Shown: positions 1 to 5,454 of the stretch, one piece after another
Layout: every line of letters starts with the position of its first letter
Numbering within the stretch: position 1 is the first letter of the stretch
NCBI GenBank assembly: GCA_030424705.1
Contig: JAUHWJ010000157.1
Span: 1-5,673 of the forward strand
Source of the DNA: Alphaproteobacteria bacterium
GTDB lineage: Bacteria; Pseudomonadota; Alphaproteobacteria; Rhodobacterales; Rhodobacteraceae
Reading direction: 5' to 3'
DNA: 5,673 nucleotides
Notes under the pieces: model-generated
What the model was told of the DNA's origin: nothing
The model's database searches: none
What the model saw: the letters and a program-made list of their open reading frames with translations, nothing else
Position numbers and translations under genes: made by a program

Positions 1-1
1 C

Positions 2-199
2 GTGACGAAGGATGTGGCGCCCTACGAGATCGTCGGCGGCGTGCCGGCGAAGCCGCTGCGCCGCCGCCAGCCGCCAGAGATCGCGGAGCGACTGATCGCG
101 CTCGCCTGGTGGGACTGGAGCCATGAGCGGCTCCGCGAGGCGCTGCCGGATTTCCGCGCTATGAAGGCGGAGGCCTTCCTCGAGAAATACGGTGGTTAG
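2..199 (+). CDS. Hexapeptide-repeat (LbH) acyltransferase, C-terminal fragment, phosphonate-cluster type
   Basis: Only the last 65 or so residues are present; the reading frame runs off the left edge, so the GTG at position 2 is an internal Val codon, not a start. The motif YEIVGGVPAKPLRRR closes the left-handed beta-helix in the CatB/LbH acyltransferase superfamily: the last coil delivers a V-x-x-x-x-P-Y-x-I-V-G-G-V-P-A-K signature, followed by a basic stretch. The tail after it, with ALAWWDW, an LPDFRAM segment and a final FLEKYGG, is a helical C-terminus I associate with the hexapeptide acyltransferases encoded in alphaproteobacterial phn (C-P lyase) clusters. The family transfers acetyl or acyl groups from CoA donors in the cytoplasm; the acceptor cannot be told from this fragment. 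It ends with TAG at 197-199, directly at a hairpin, and converges with the SnoaL-like gene. The superfamily call is firm; the phosphonate link is recognition plus context, and a generic CatB-like acetyltransferase is the alternative. Confidence 0.8.
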   Translation: MTKDVAPYEIVGGVPAKPLRRRQPPEIAERLIALAWWDWSHERLREALPDFRAMKAEAFLEKYGG

Positions 200-218
200 G
201 GGCGGCCTAAGCCGCCCC
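199..218. terminator. Shared bidirectional hairpin terminator between convergent genes
   Basis: A perfect 8-bp inverted repeat, GGGGCGGC (199-206) and GCCGCCCC (211-218), encloses a CTAA loop (TTAG on the other strand). It begins on the last base of the acyltransferase stop codon and ends 7 nt before the complement of the SnoaL-like gene's stop codon. It therefore sits at the 3' end of both convergent genes and can fold in either transcript. There is no downstream T-run on either strand, so intrinsic termination may be weak, or the hairpin may mainly protect 3' ends. Confidence 0.6.
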
Positions 219-225
219 GCACGCC

Positions 226-639
226 TCACGCCCAGCCGAGCGCCTTCAGCGACTCGCCGTCGTTCCAGATCTTCGTCATGTGGCTGATCCGCCCGCCGGC
301 GAATTCCATCGCATAGACATAGTCGGCGGCGACGCTTCGCCCCGTCGCCGGCGCCGGCCCGCCCTCGGCGGTATGCGTGCCGTGGAAGACGGCGAAGGCC
401 AGGAGGACGCCGCGCGCTTCGTCCGCCGCGAAGCCCTTCAGCTCATAGCGGCCGTCGGGGAGAGGGACGAGGAGGCCTTTCATCCATTCCGTGTAGCCCT
501 CCAGCGTCTGGACCTCCGCCAGCGCGCCCGACTGGCAGGAAAAGCTCGCGTCCGCCGCGCAATATTGCGCGCAGGCGGCCCAGCCGCCCCCCGTCTCGCA
601 GGCGTCGAAGAAGGCCATTCCGGTTTCGGTCATGCTCAT
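226..639 (-). CDS. SnoaL-like / NTF2-fold small protein
   Basis: This 137-residue protein is the usual size for a single-domain NTF2-like (SnoaL-type) protein: a cone-shaped alpha+beta barrel with a hydrophobic pocket, cytosolic, with no signal peptide or membrane segment. An N-terminal helix (residues 6-30, AFFDACETGGGW) carries the pocket-forming start. Then come LEGYTEWMKGLL at 46-57, an ADE-x-x-GVLLAFAVFHGTHT strand pair at 72-90, and a C-terminal DYVYAMEF...ISHMTKIWND strand pair at 107-127 ending in LGWA. This last arrangement is typical of SnoaL/ester-cyclase-like members. No substrate can be assigned; many relatives are uncharacterised, and some are isomerases or hydrolases. I chose the ATG at 639 because AGGAG lies 8 nt upstream; an in-frame ATG at 633 is a less likely alternative. 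The gene is convergent with the acyltransferase and divergent from the cyclase gene. Five Cys residues lie in the first 35, which is more than usual for the family. Confidence 0.85.
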   Translation of the reverse strand: MSMTETGMAFFDACETGGGWAACAQYCAADASFSCQSGALAEVQTLEGYTEWMKGLLVPLPDGRYELKGFAADEARGVLLAFAVFHGTHTAEGGPAPATGRSVAADYVYAMEFAGGRISHMTKIWNDGESLKALGWA

Positions 640-647
640 CGTCTCGT

Positions 648-652
648 CTCCT
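648..652 (-). promoter_or_regulatory. Ribosome binding site of the SnoaL-like gene
   Basis: On the minus strand this reads AGGAG within a GAGAGGAGA context, followed by 8 nt and then the ATG at 639-637. It decides the start in favour of 639 over the in-frame ATG two codons further in. Confidence 0.7.
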
Positions 653-698
653 CTCGGATGCGGGCGGGGCCGACCCCCGCGCCGTCATGTATCGAAGA

Positions 699-727
699 TT
701 GGCATGGCGGGCGCCGGCCGGTATCGT
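699..727 (+). promoter_or_regulatory. Candidate sigma-70-type promoter for the HTH-GAF-cyclase gene
   Basis: TTGGCA (699-704, 5 of 6 matches to TTGACA) and TATCGT (722-727, 4 of 6 matches to TATAAT) are separated by exactly 17 nt. They lie on the coding strand upstream of the ATG at 793. A transcript starting near 734 would have a leader of about 59 nt, containing a hairpin and ending in the purine-rich ribosome binding site. This was found by eye with no transcript data, so it is a candidate only. Confidence 0.4.
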
Positions 728-745
728 TCATATGCAGCAAAGGAT

Positions 746-776
746 GCAGGAGGGATGCGCGGCGCCCACCCTCCGC
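746..776 (+). other. Leader hairpin upstream of the cyclase gene
   Basis: GGAGGG (749-754) pairs with CCCTCC (769-774). The stem extends by two further G-C/C-G pairs (746-747 with 775-776) across a single bulged A at 748. The 14-nt loop (755-768) contains GGCGCC, itself self-complementary. CCCT (769-772) can instead pair with AGGG (777-780), giving an alternative small hairpin. The element lies inside the predicted 5' leader and ends 16 nt before the start codon, so it could influence translation. In such GC-rich DNA, chance stems of this size are common. Confidence 0.3.
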
Positions 777-792
777 AGGGCTAGGGGGCGGG

Positions 793-3384
793 ATGCAGGA
801 TGAGGCGCAAGCGGCTGAACTGCTTTCGAAACGCGAGCTCGAAGTCGCCGCCGCCTATGCCGAGGGGCTGAGCTACAAGGAAATCGCGCGCGATCTCGGC
901 GTCTCGCCCACCACGATCCGCTCCCATCTCCGCACCGTCTACGGCAAGCTCGGCGTCACCTCGAAGATCGCGCTCTCCCAGGCGCTGGTCGACCCGAAGG
1001 CGGCGAACGAGGCGGAGCGGGACGCCGCCGCGCTCACGGCCGACCTTGCGCTCGAACTCGACGACGCGATGCGGCGGGAACGGATGATGGCGCGCGTCCT
1101 CCGCCTCGTCAGCCGGCGGGACGCGGACCTCGACGCCGTGATCGACGAGGTGATCGACCAGGCGCTGGACATCTGCGAGGCGGAGTTCGGCGTGCTCTTC
1201 GAACATCACGGCGACCTCCGGTTCAGCGCGATGCGCTCGCGCAACATCGCGCCCGCCTTCGCATCGTGGCTGGCCGAGCATGGCGAGTTCGTCGCCGAGC
1301 CCGCCACCGGACTCGGGCGGGTGGCGACGACGCGCGCGGTGGTCAACATCGCCGACGTGCGGGGCGAGGAGGTCTACACCGAACGCGCCTCGCTCCGCGT
1401 GGCGACGGCCGAGCTTGGCGGCGCGCGCTCCTTCGCCGCGATCCCGATGCTCTCGGGCGACCGGCTGATCGGCGCATTCACCGTCTACCGGACGCGGGTT
1501 CACCCGTTCAACGAGCGGGCTCTGGAGCTGGCGCAGGCCTTCGCCGACCAGGCCGTCATCGCCATCGAGAATGTCCGACAGTTCCGCGCGTTGCAGAACC
1601 GCCTCGCCCGCGCCGCCGCCTCGCGCGAGATTCTGGAGGCGATCCGCACCTCCCGCGAGGATGCGGCGCCGGTCTTCGACGTGATCCTGAAGCACGCCCG
1701 CCAGCTTTGCGACGCGCCCTTCGCGGCGCTGGCGCTTGGCAGAGAAGGGGATACGCATCAGGTGATGGCGGCGCATCACGGCGCCGTCCAGAGCACGGAG
1801 GACATATACCGGGAGGGCGGGATTCCGATGGACCCGGTCCGCTCCTTCGCCGCCCGCTCGATCATCGAGAAGCGGGCGATCCACCTGCCGGACATGCGCG
1901 ATACGGACGAATACCGCGCCGGCTATCCCAACGTCGTCGCGCTTTGCGACAATCAGGGTATCCGCACCAATCTCTTCGTGCCGCTGATCTCGAATGGCGA
2001 GGGGATCGGCTGCTTCATCATCTTCCGGCACGAGGTCAGGCCCTATTCGGACGACCAGATTTCGCTGGTCGAGACCTTCGCGGCGCAGGCGGTGATCGCG
2101 CTGGAGAACGTGCAGCAGTTCCGGGAACTGCAAGCGCGCCTCGAAAGGGCGGCGGCGACGCGGGAGGTGCTGGAGGCGATCAGCGCCTCGCGGAACGATG
2201 AGGGACCTGTGCTCGACGTGATCCTCCGCAAGGGCGCCGCGCTCTGCGGCGCGGCGGCGGCGGCGCTCACGCTGGGGCGGGAAGGGGAGCCTCATCAGCG
2301 GCTTGCGGCGGATTACGGCTTCAACCAGGCGACGCGGGACTTCTACTCATCCGGTCAGGTCTCGATGAACCCGCGGCTCGGCATCGCGGCGCGGGCGATC
2401 ATCTCCGGCGAGTCGATCCATGTGGAGGATATGGCCCAGACGGAAGGCTACCTCTCCGGCGACGGCCCGATGCGCTCCCTCGTGGATGACACAGGGATGC
2501 GAACCAGTCTCTTCGTGCCCCTTATGACTAAGCAAGGGGGCGTCGGCGCCCTGATTCTTTTCCGCAAGGAGGTCAGGCCCTACACGCCCGACGAGATCGC
2601 GCTGGTCGAGACTTTCGCCGCGCAGGCGGTGATCGCGCTGGAGAATGTGCAGCAGTTCCGCGCTCTGGAGGCCCGCACGGCGGAAGTGCAGGCGCTGAAC
2701 GCCTCGCTGGAGGAGAAGGTCGCTGCACAGGTTGGCGAGATCGAGCGGGTGGGGCGGCTGAAGCAGTTCCTTTCCCCCGCCGTCGCCGAGGTTTTCGTCT
2801 CGCAGGGGGAGGAGCGGCGGCTCGCCAGCCACCGGGCGCTGATCGCGACGCTCTTCTGCGACATCCGCGGCTTCACCGCCTTCTGCGAGACGGCGGAGCC
2901 GGAGGAGACCATCGAGGTCCTGCAGGCCTATCACGAGGAGATGGGGAACCTCATCTCCGCCCATGGCGGCGGCGTGGACAAGCGGATGGGGGACGGGATC
3001 ATGGTGATCTTCAACGACCCGGTCCCCTGCGACGACCCGGCGGGGGACGCCGTGCGCCTCGCCATCGCGATGCGGGAGCGGATGCGCGCGCTCTGCGGCA
3101 AGTGGCGGCGGCTCGGCCACCGGCTCGGCTTCGGCGTCGGCATCTCCTTCGGCTATGCGACGGTCGGCATGGTCGGCTCGGCGGGGCGGTTCGACTATAC
3201 GGCCTCGGGCACCTCGGTGAACACGGCGGCGCGGCTCTGCGACATCGCGGGGGATGACGAGATTCTCCTCTCCCCGCGGGCCTTCGCCGCGGTCGAGGAC
3301 GCCTTCGCGGCGGAGAGCCGCGGGGCGGTCGAGATCAAGGGGATCCGCGAACCGATGGAGATTTTCGCGCTGCGCGGGGCCTGA
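793..3384 (+). CDS. LuxR-type HTH / triple-GAF / class III adenylate cyclase fusion
   Basis: An 863-residue multidomain cytosolic signalling protein, predicted to make cAMP from ATP under control of GAF ligands. Residues 10-65 form a LuxR/FixJ-type helix-turn-helix (LSKRELEVAAAYAEGLSYKE, then GVSPTTIRSHLRTVYGKLGV). A helical linker (66-110) leads to GAF1 (about 111-264), GAF2 (291-444) and GAF3 (469-623), each ending in a QAVIA-[IL]-ENV-x-QFR helix. A coiled coil (624-656) and an LKQFLSPAVAEVF segment precede the cyclase domain (about 680-860). Catalytic residues look complete: metal-binding Asp690 (FCDIRGFT) and Asp734 (GDGIMVIF), adenine-selecting Lys730 and Asp801 (FDYTASGTSVN), and transition-state Asn810 and Arg814. 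The Lys/Asp pair argues for ATP rather than GTP. I see no transmembrane segment and no obvious NKFDE cyclic-nucleotide motif in the GAFs. The start is the ATG at 793, after AGGGGG and just before the HTH; the frame stays open further upstream only because it runs antisense to the SnoaL-like gene. GAF2 and GAF3 are recent-looking duplicates. It converges with the LuxR regulator across a 6-bp gap. Confidence 0.9.
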   Translation: MQDEAQAAELLSKRELEVAAAYAEGLSYKEIARDLGVSPTTIRSHLRTVYGKLGVTSKIALSQALVDPKAANEAERDAAALTADLALELDDAMRRERMMARVLRLVSRRDADLDAVIDEVIDQALDICEAEFGVLFEHHGDLRFSAMRSRNIAPAFASWLAEHGEFVAEPATGLGRVATTRAVVNIADVRGEEVYTERASLRVATAELGGARSFAAIPMLSGDRLIGAFTVYRTRVHPFNERALELAQAFADQAVIAIENVRQFRALQNRLARAAASREILEAIRTSREDAAPVFDVILKHARQLCDAPFAALALGREGDTHQVMAAHHGAVQSTEDIYREGGIPMDPVRSFAARSIIEKRAIHLPDMRDTDEYRAGYPNVVALCDNQGIRTNLFVPLISNGEGIGCFIIFRHEVRPYSDDQISLVETFAAQAVIALENVQQFRELQARLERAAATREVLEAISASRNDEGPVLDVILRKGAALCGAAAAALTLGREGEPHQRLAADYGFNQATRDFYSSGQVSMNPRLGIAARAIISGESIHVEDMAQTEGYLSGDGPMRSLVDDTGMRTSLFVPLMTKQGGVGALILFRKEVRPYTPDEIALVETFAAQAVIALENVQQFRALEARTAEVQALNASLEEKVAAQVGEIERVGRLKQFLSPAVAEVFVSQGEERRLASHRALIATLFCDIRGFTAFCETAEPEETIEVLQAYHEEMGNLISAHGGGVDKRMGDGIMVIFNDPVPCDDPAGDAVRLAIAMRERMRALCGKWRRLGHRLGFGVGISFGYATVGMVGSAGRFDYTASGTSVNTAARLCDIAGDDEILLSPRAFAAVEDAFAAESRGAVEIKGIREPMEIFALRGA
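1603..2676 (+). repeat. Intragenic tandem duplication encoding GAF2 and GAF3
   Basis: Two consecutive units of 537 nt (179 codons; 1603-2139 and 2140-2676) encode linker plus GAF modules that align without an obvious length change. Shared landmarks are RAAA-[ST]-RE-[IV]-LEAI, the GP/APV-x-DVIL helix, LGREG, RTNLFVPL / RTSLFVPL, and a common VETFAAQAVIALENVQQFR end. The strongest stretch is 2064-2123 versus 2601-2660, where 57 of 60 nt match and all three differences are synonymous (Thr, Ala and Asn codons). GAF1 shares only the end helix and following linker with these units, so it is older or of different origin. Confidence 0.85.
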
Positions 3385-3390
3385 GGAGAC

Positions 3391-4530
3391 CTAGTCCAGC
3401 GGCAGGCGGGTGGCGGCGGCGAGGCGGATGACGTCGGCCTGGCCGGAGCAGCGGAGCTTCGCGGAGAGGCTCTTCAGCTGGTTCCGCGCCGTGTCGAGGC
3501 TCACGCCCCGCCGCTCCGCCGCGTCCGCGAGCCGGTAGCCGGCGACGAGGAGGCGGGCGAGTTCCGATTCCTTCGGGGTCAGCCCCGCGAGCGTGATGAG
3601 CCCCTCCGCCGAAAGGGCGCCGGGGCGGGCGGGGTCGATCACCACCACGAAGGCGCAGCGGAGCCCGGGCTGAAGCTCGCCCGCGTGGTCGAGCAGGGGC
3701 CGGACCGTGACGAGAAACGGATGGGCGCCCGAGGGCCGGGAGACGGAGAGCCGCTGCGCCGCCGCCGCTTCCTCCGCCGCCGCAGTCCGGTTCGCATGGG
3801 CGATCATGGTGGCGAGCGCGACCGTCGCCTCGGGCGCGGCGGCGACGAGGTGTTTCTCGCGGGTGAGCGTCAGACCGTCCCGCAGGTCGCTGATGCGCTT
3901 CGCCTCCGCGTTCGACAGGATCACGTCGCCCGACTCCAGTGCGAGGAACACGCCGAGGCCCAGCCGGTCCAGCATCGTGAGGGCGCCTTCGAACCGGCTT
4001 CGCATCGTGTCGAGAATGCGGTTCATCGCGACGGCGTGGGCGAAGAGCGGGAGCGCGACTTCCGGGTGGCGGTCCCTCACGAGCCGTTCGGCCTCGCCCT
4101 CGCGGAAGGTGTAAACGCCGAAGACGTCGAGCCAGGGGCCATTGCGGTTCAGGGTCGCCCCAACCCGCTCCACGATTCCGTCCTCGCGACAGGCGTCGCG
4201 CGTGCGCGAAGAAGGCAGGTCCTCCAATCGCTCAAGCTCCAGAATTTCGATCTCCCGCATCAGGCGTTGCGGCGGAGCCAAGAAAAGCCGCTCGTAGAGG
4301 GGGTCGTCCTCGGCGTCCCCGCCCGAGAGTGCAAGATCGACGATACGGGGCGTCTCGCCGCGCCGCATCCTCCCTCCCCAGCGCATGTCGATGCGAAGGC
4401 TGTCGAAATCTCGCGCCGTCGCCATCGCCGCCGACTCAAGTCCAAATTCCACGCAAAACGCGTCGAGCGCGTTTTCCATCAGCTCGGGGGAGGTGGCGGC
4501 GGAGAGGACCGTATTGAACAACTGCTTCAT
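3391..4530 (-). CDS. LuxR-type regulator with PAS-like sensor segment
   Basis: A 379-residue cytosolic transcription factor. The C-terminal helix-turn-helix occupies about 317-371: LTPKESELARLLVAGYRLAD, then GVSLDTARNQLKSLSAKLRC, then a closing helix with QADVIRL. This matches the GerE/LuxR fold, in which the second helix pair contacts DNA. A PAS-like unit lies upstream (about 183-300; MLDRLGLGVFLALESGDVILSN start, then PSGAHPFLVTVRPL and an AFVVVIDP strand). This is a common layout in alphaproteobacterial LuxR regulators that sense an unknown signal. Residues 1-170 form a further domain with no recognisable motif; I do not see the acyl-homoserine-lactone-binding signature. The start is uncertain: ATG at 4530 is preferred over an in-frame TTG at 4542 (giving 383 residues), and neither has a clear Shine-Dalgarno. 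The gene is divergent from the unknown 217-residue gene and converges with the cyclase gene. Autoregulation and control of the divergent neighbour are likely by analogy but unproven. Confidence 0.85.
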   Translation of the reverse strand: MKQLFNTVLSAATSPELMENALDAFCVEFGLESAAMATARDFDSLRIDMRWGGRMRRGETPRIVDLALSGGDAEDDPLYERLFLAPPQRLMREIEILELERLEDLPSSRTRDACREDGIVERVGATLNRNGPWLDVFGVYTFREGEAERLVRDRHPEVALPLFAHAVAMNRILDTMRSRFEGALTMLDRLGLGVFLALESGDVILSNAEAKRISDLRDGLTLTREKHLVAAAPEATVALATMIAHANRTAAAEEAAAAQRLSVSRPSGAHPFLVTVRPLLDHAGELQPGLRCAFVVVIDPARPGALSAEGLITLAGLTPKESELARLLVAGYRLADAAERRGVSLDTARNQLKSLSAKLRCSGQADVIRLAAATRLPLD

Positions 4531-4602
4531 CAAATCAGCCAAAACACGCGTCAGCGAAGCGGACGCTGCGGAAGTTTCCAGCGCTATAGAATGACCTCAG
4601 TC

Positions 4603-4631
4603 TTGCTAGGCGCGCATCGGCTGCGCGTCAA
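4603..4631 (-). promoter_or_regulatory. Candidate promoter of the LuxR-type regulator gene
   Basis: Read on the minus strand, TTGACG (complement at 4626-4631, 5 of 6 matches to the -35 consensus) is followed after exactly 17 nt by TAGCAA (complement at 4603-4608, 3 of 6 matches to the -10 consensus). Transcription would start near 4596, leaving a leader of about 65 nt before the ATG at 4530. The -10 match is weak, so an activator may be needed or the site may be wrong. Confidence 0.3.
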
Positions 4632-4658
4632 GTCCAGGTTACTTTCATAAACTTCCAG

Positions 4659-4678
4659 CAGAATATTAGCCCATTCTG
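4659..4678. promoter_or_regulatory. Candidate operator: 20-bp dyad between divergent genes
   Basis: CAGAAT (4659-4664) and ATTCTG (4673-4678) form a perfect 6-bp inverted repeat with an 8-nt spacer, for a 20-bp footprint like many LuxR-family sites. An overlapping CCAG (4655-4658) / CTGG (4676-4679) pair gives a second, competing symmetry. It lies in the most AT-rich part of the window, upstream of the candidate regulator promoter and about 75 nt before the start codon of the divergent gene. It overlaps a TATTAG (4664-4669) that could be a -10 box for the + strand gene, although no good -35 is found at 17 nt. Assigning the adjacent LuxR-type protein as its binder is inference. Confidence 0.35.
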
Positions 4679-4740
4679 GTCATGCGAAGGGACGCGTGCT
4701 TGGACAGATTGTGCGTCTGCGGAACGGGTGCGCTGTTGCG

Positions 4741-4750
4741 AAGGGGGGGG
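4741..4750 (+). promoter_or_regulatory. Ribosome binding site containing a G8 tract
   Basis: AAGGGGGGGG is followed by CTG and the ATG at 4754. The purine-rich tract can pair with the 16S rRNA 3' end and is the main reason for starting the unknown gene at 4754 rather than at the in-frame ATG at 4682, which has no comparable site. The run of eight G (4743-4750) is unusually long for this window and may be prone to length variation. Confidence 0.55.
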
Positions 4751-4753
4751 CTG

Positions 4754-5407
4754 ATGGACCGTCGACGGAGACCTGCGCGTGTCGCGATCTCGATCGGGTT
4801 CCCTGAAAGCGGAGAGGCCGGGGCGCGCGCTCTCGAGCACTTCGCCTGTAGATACGCGATCGACGTCGAGGATGCGTTCGGATCGGTCTATGAACACGGC
4901 GAGGCGACATTCGCGCTCCCCGGGAAGGTCCGGCCGGACGATCCCGCCGGGGGCGACGCCCTCATGGCCTGGGGAGAGACCTCGCAAGGGGCGTTGGGGC
5001 TCTTCACCCTCCGCCGCGTCGGCGCGGGCGGGACGCTGCGCATCGGCATGCGAGAGCCGGGCGCGCTTAGCCTCGGGCGCGGGGCCGGCGACGGCATGGC
5101 CGCGAACATCCGCGGCTGCTGGAGGGATCCGGGGCCGGAGGTCTTTGCGGCGACGCTCAGCCTGAAGGGCGAAACCGCCATGATCCTCGGATCGCCGCGG
5201 GACAAGGCGGGGCTTCGCGATGTCAGGGCTTCGGACGCATTCCATCTCCGGATGCGCGTCTCGCGGGCGGGACGCGACGAGCCGGGACTCTCCTTAAGTT
5301 CCGAACTGACCCACCTGCCGCACGGGGCGAGGATCGACATTCTCTCGGCCTGTCTCGCGATGGCGTTCCACCATCCGGCGAGGTCGACGCTCGCGCCGAG
5401 CGCCTAG
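4754..5407 (+). CDS. Unrecognised 217-residue protein, divergent from LuxR-type regulator
   Basis: I do not recognise this family. The frame is convincing: a purine-rich ribosome binding site, GC-rich third codon positions, and a balanced composition with hydrophobic and aromatic residues spaced as in a folded domain. The N-terminus is basic (MDRRRRPARV), with no signal peptide or membrane helix. The body suggests a mostly beta protein: YAIDVEDAFGSVYEH (34-48), GALGLFTLRRVG (79-90), GTLRIGMREPGALSLGRG (93-110), VFAATLSLKGETAMILG (130-146) and FHLRMRVSRAG (163-173). A hydrophobic C-terminal helix follows (IDILSACLAMAFHHPAR, 194-210). Repeating strand pairs capped by one hydrophobic helix loosely recall the tubby/LURP-one/scramblase fold, but this is a shape impression, not a motif match. 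An alternative start at 4682 would add 24 residues including several Cys. It shares its control region with the LuxR-type gene, so regulation by that protein is the simplest guess. It converges with the GntR-family gene. Confidence 0.65.
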   Translation: MDRRRRPARVAISIGFPESGEAGARALEHFACRYAIDVEDAFGSVYEHGEATFALPGKVRPDDPAGGDALMAWGETSQGALGLFTLRRVGAGGTLRIGMREPGALSLGRGAGDGMAANIRGCWRDPGPEVFAATLSLKGETAMILGSPRDKAGLRDVRASDAFHLRMRVSRAGRDEPGLSLSSELTHLPHGARIDILSACLAMAFHHPARSTLAPSA

Positions 5408-5454
5408 AAGGGCGATCAGACGCCGAGCAACGCTCACGCCATGCCGGAGCGCGC

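Noticed and set aside
664..680. GCGGGG/CCCCGC hairpin with 5-nt loop upstream of the SnoaL-like gene
   Set aside because: A 6-bp all-GC stem is common by chance here. There is no T-run and no clear regulatory logic.
700..714. GG-N10-GC spacing resembling a sigma-54 promoter
   Set aside because: Only the minimal GG/GC bases match, with no TTGC element. In DNA this GC-rich the pattern is expected by chance, and no sigma-54 activator is encoded nearby.
280..792. Open + strand extension of the cyclase frame, 171 codons upstream of the ATG at 793
   Set aside because: Most of it is antisense to the well-supported SnoaL-like gene. Its translation is Arg/Ala/Pro-rich without domain features, and the HTH begins just after the ATG at 793, which has its own purine-rich site.
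781..2295. Long - strand ORF of 504 codons opposite the cyclase gene, and a similar one at 2347-3120
   Set aside because: Both are Arg-rich, low-complexity translations made by third-position GC bias of the + strand gene. They show no domain and lie antisense to conserved GAF and cyclase motifs.
3685..4650. + strand ORF of 321 codons opposite the LuxR-type regulator
   Set aside because: It is antisense to a clear LuxR HTH gene, its composition is shadow-like, and it has no recognisable motif.
4628..5245. - strand ORF of 205 codons opposite the unknown gene
   Set aside because: It is Arg/Pro-rich and lacks a convincing folded pattern. The + strand frame has a better ribosome binding site and a more protein-like composition, though this is the least certain of the strand choices.
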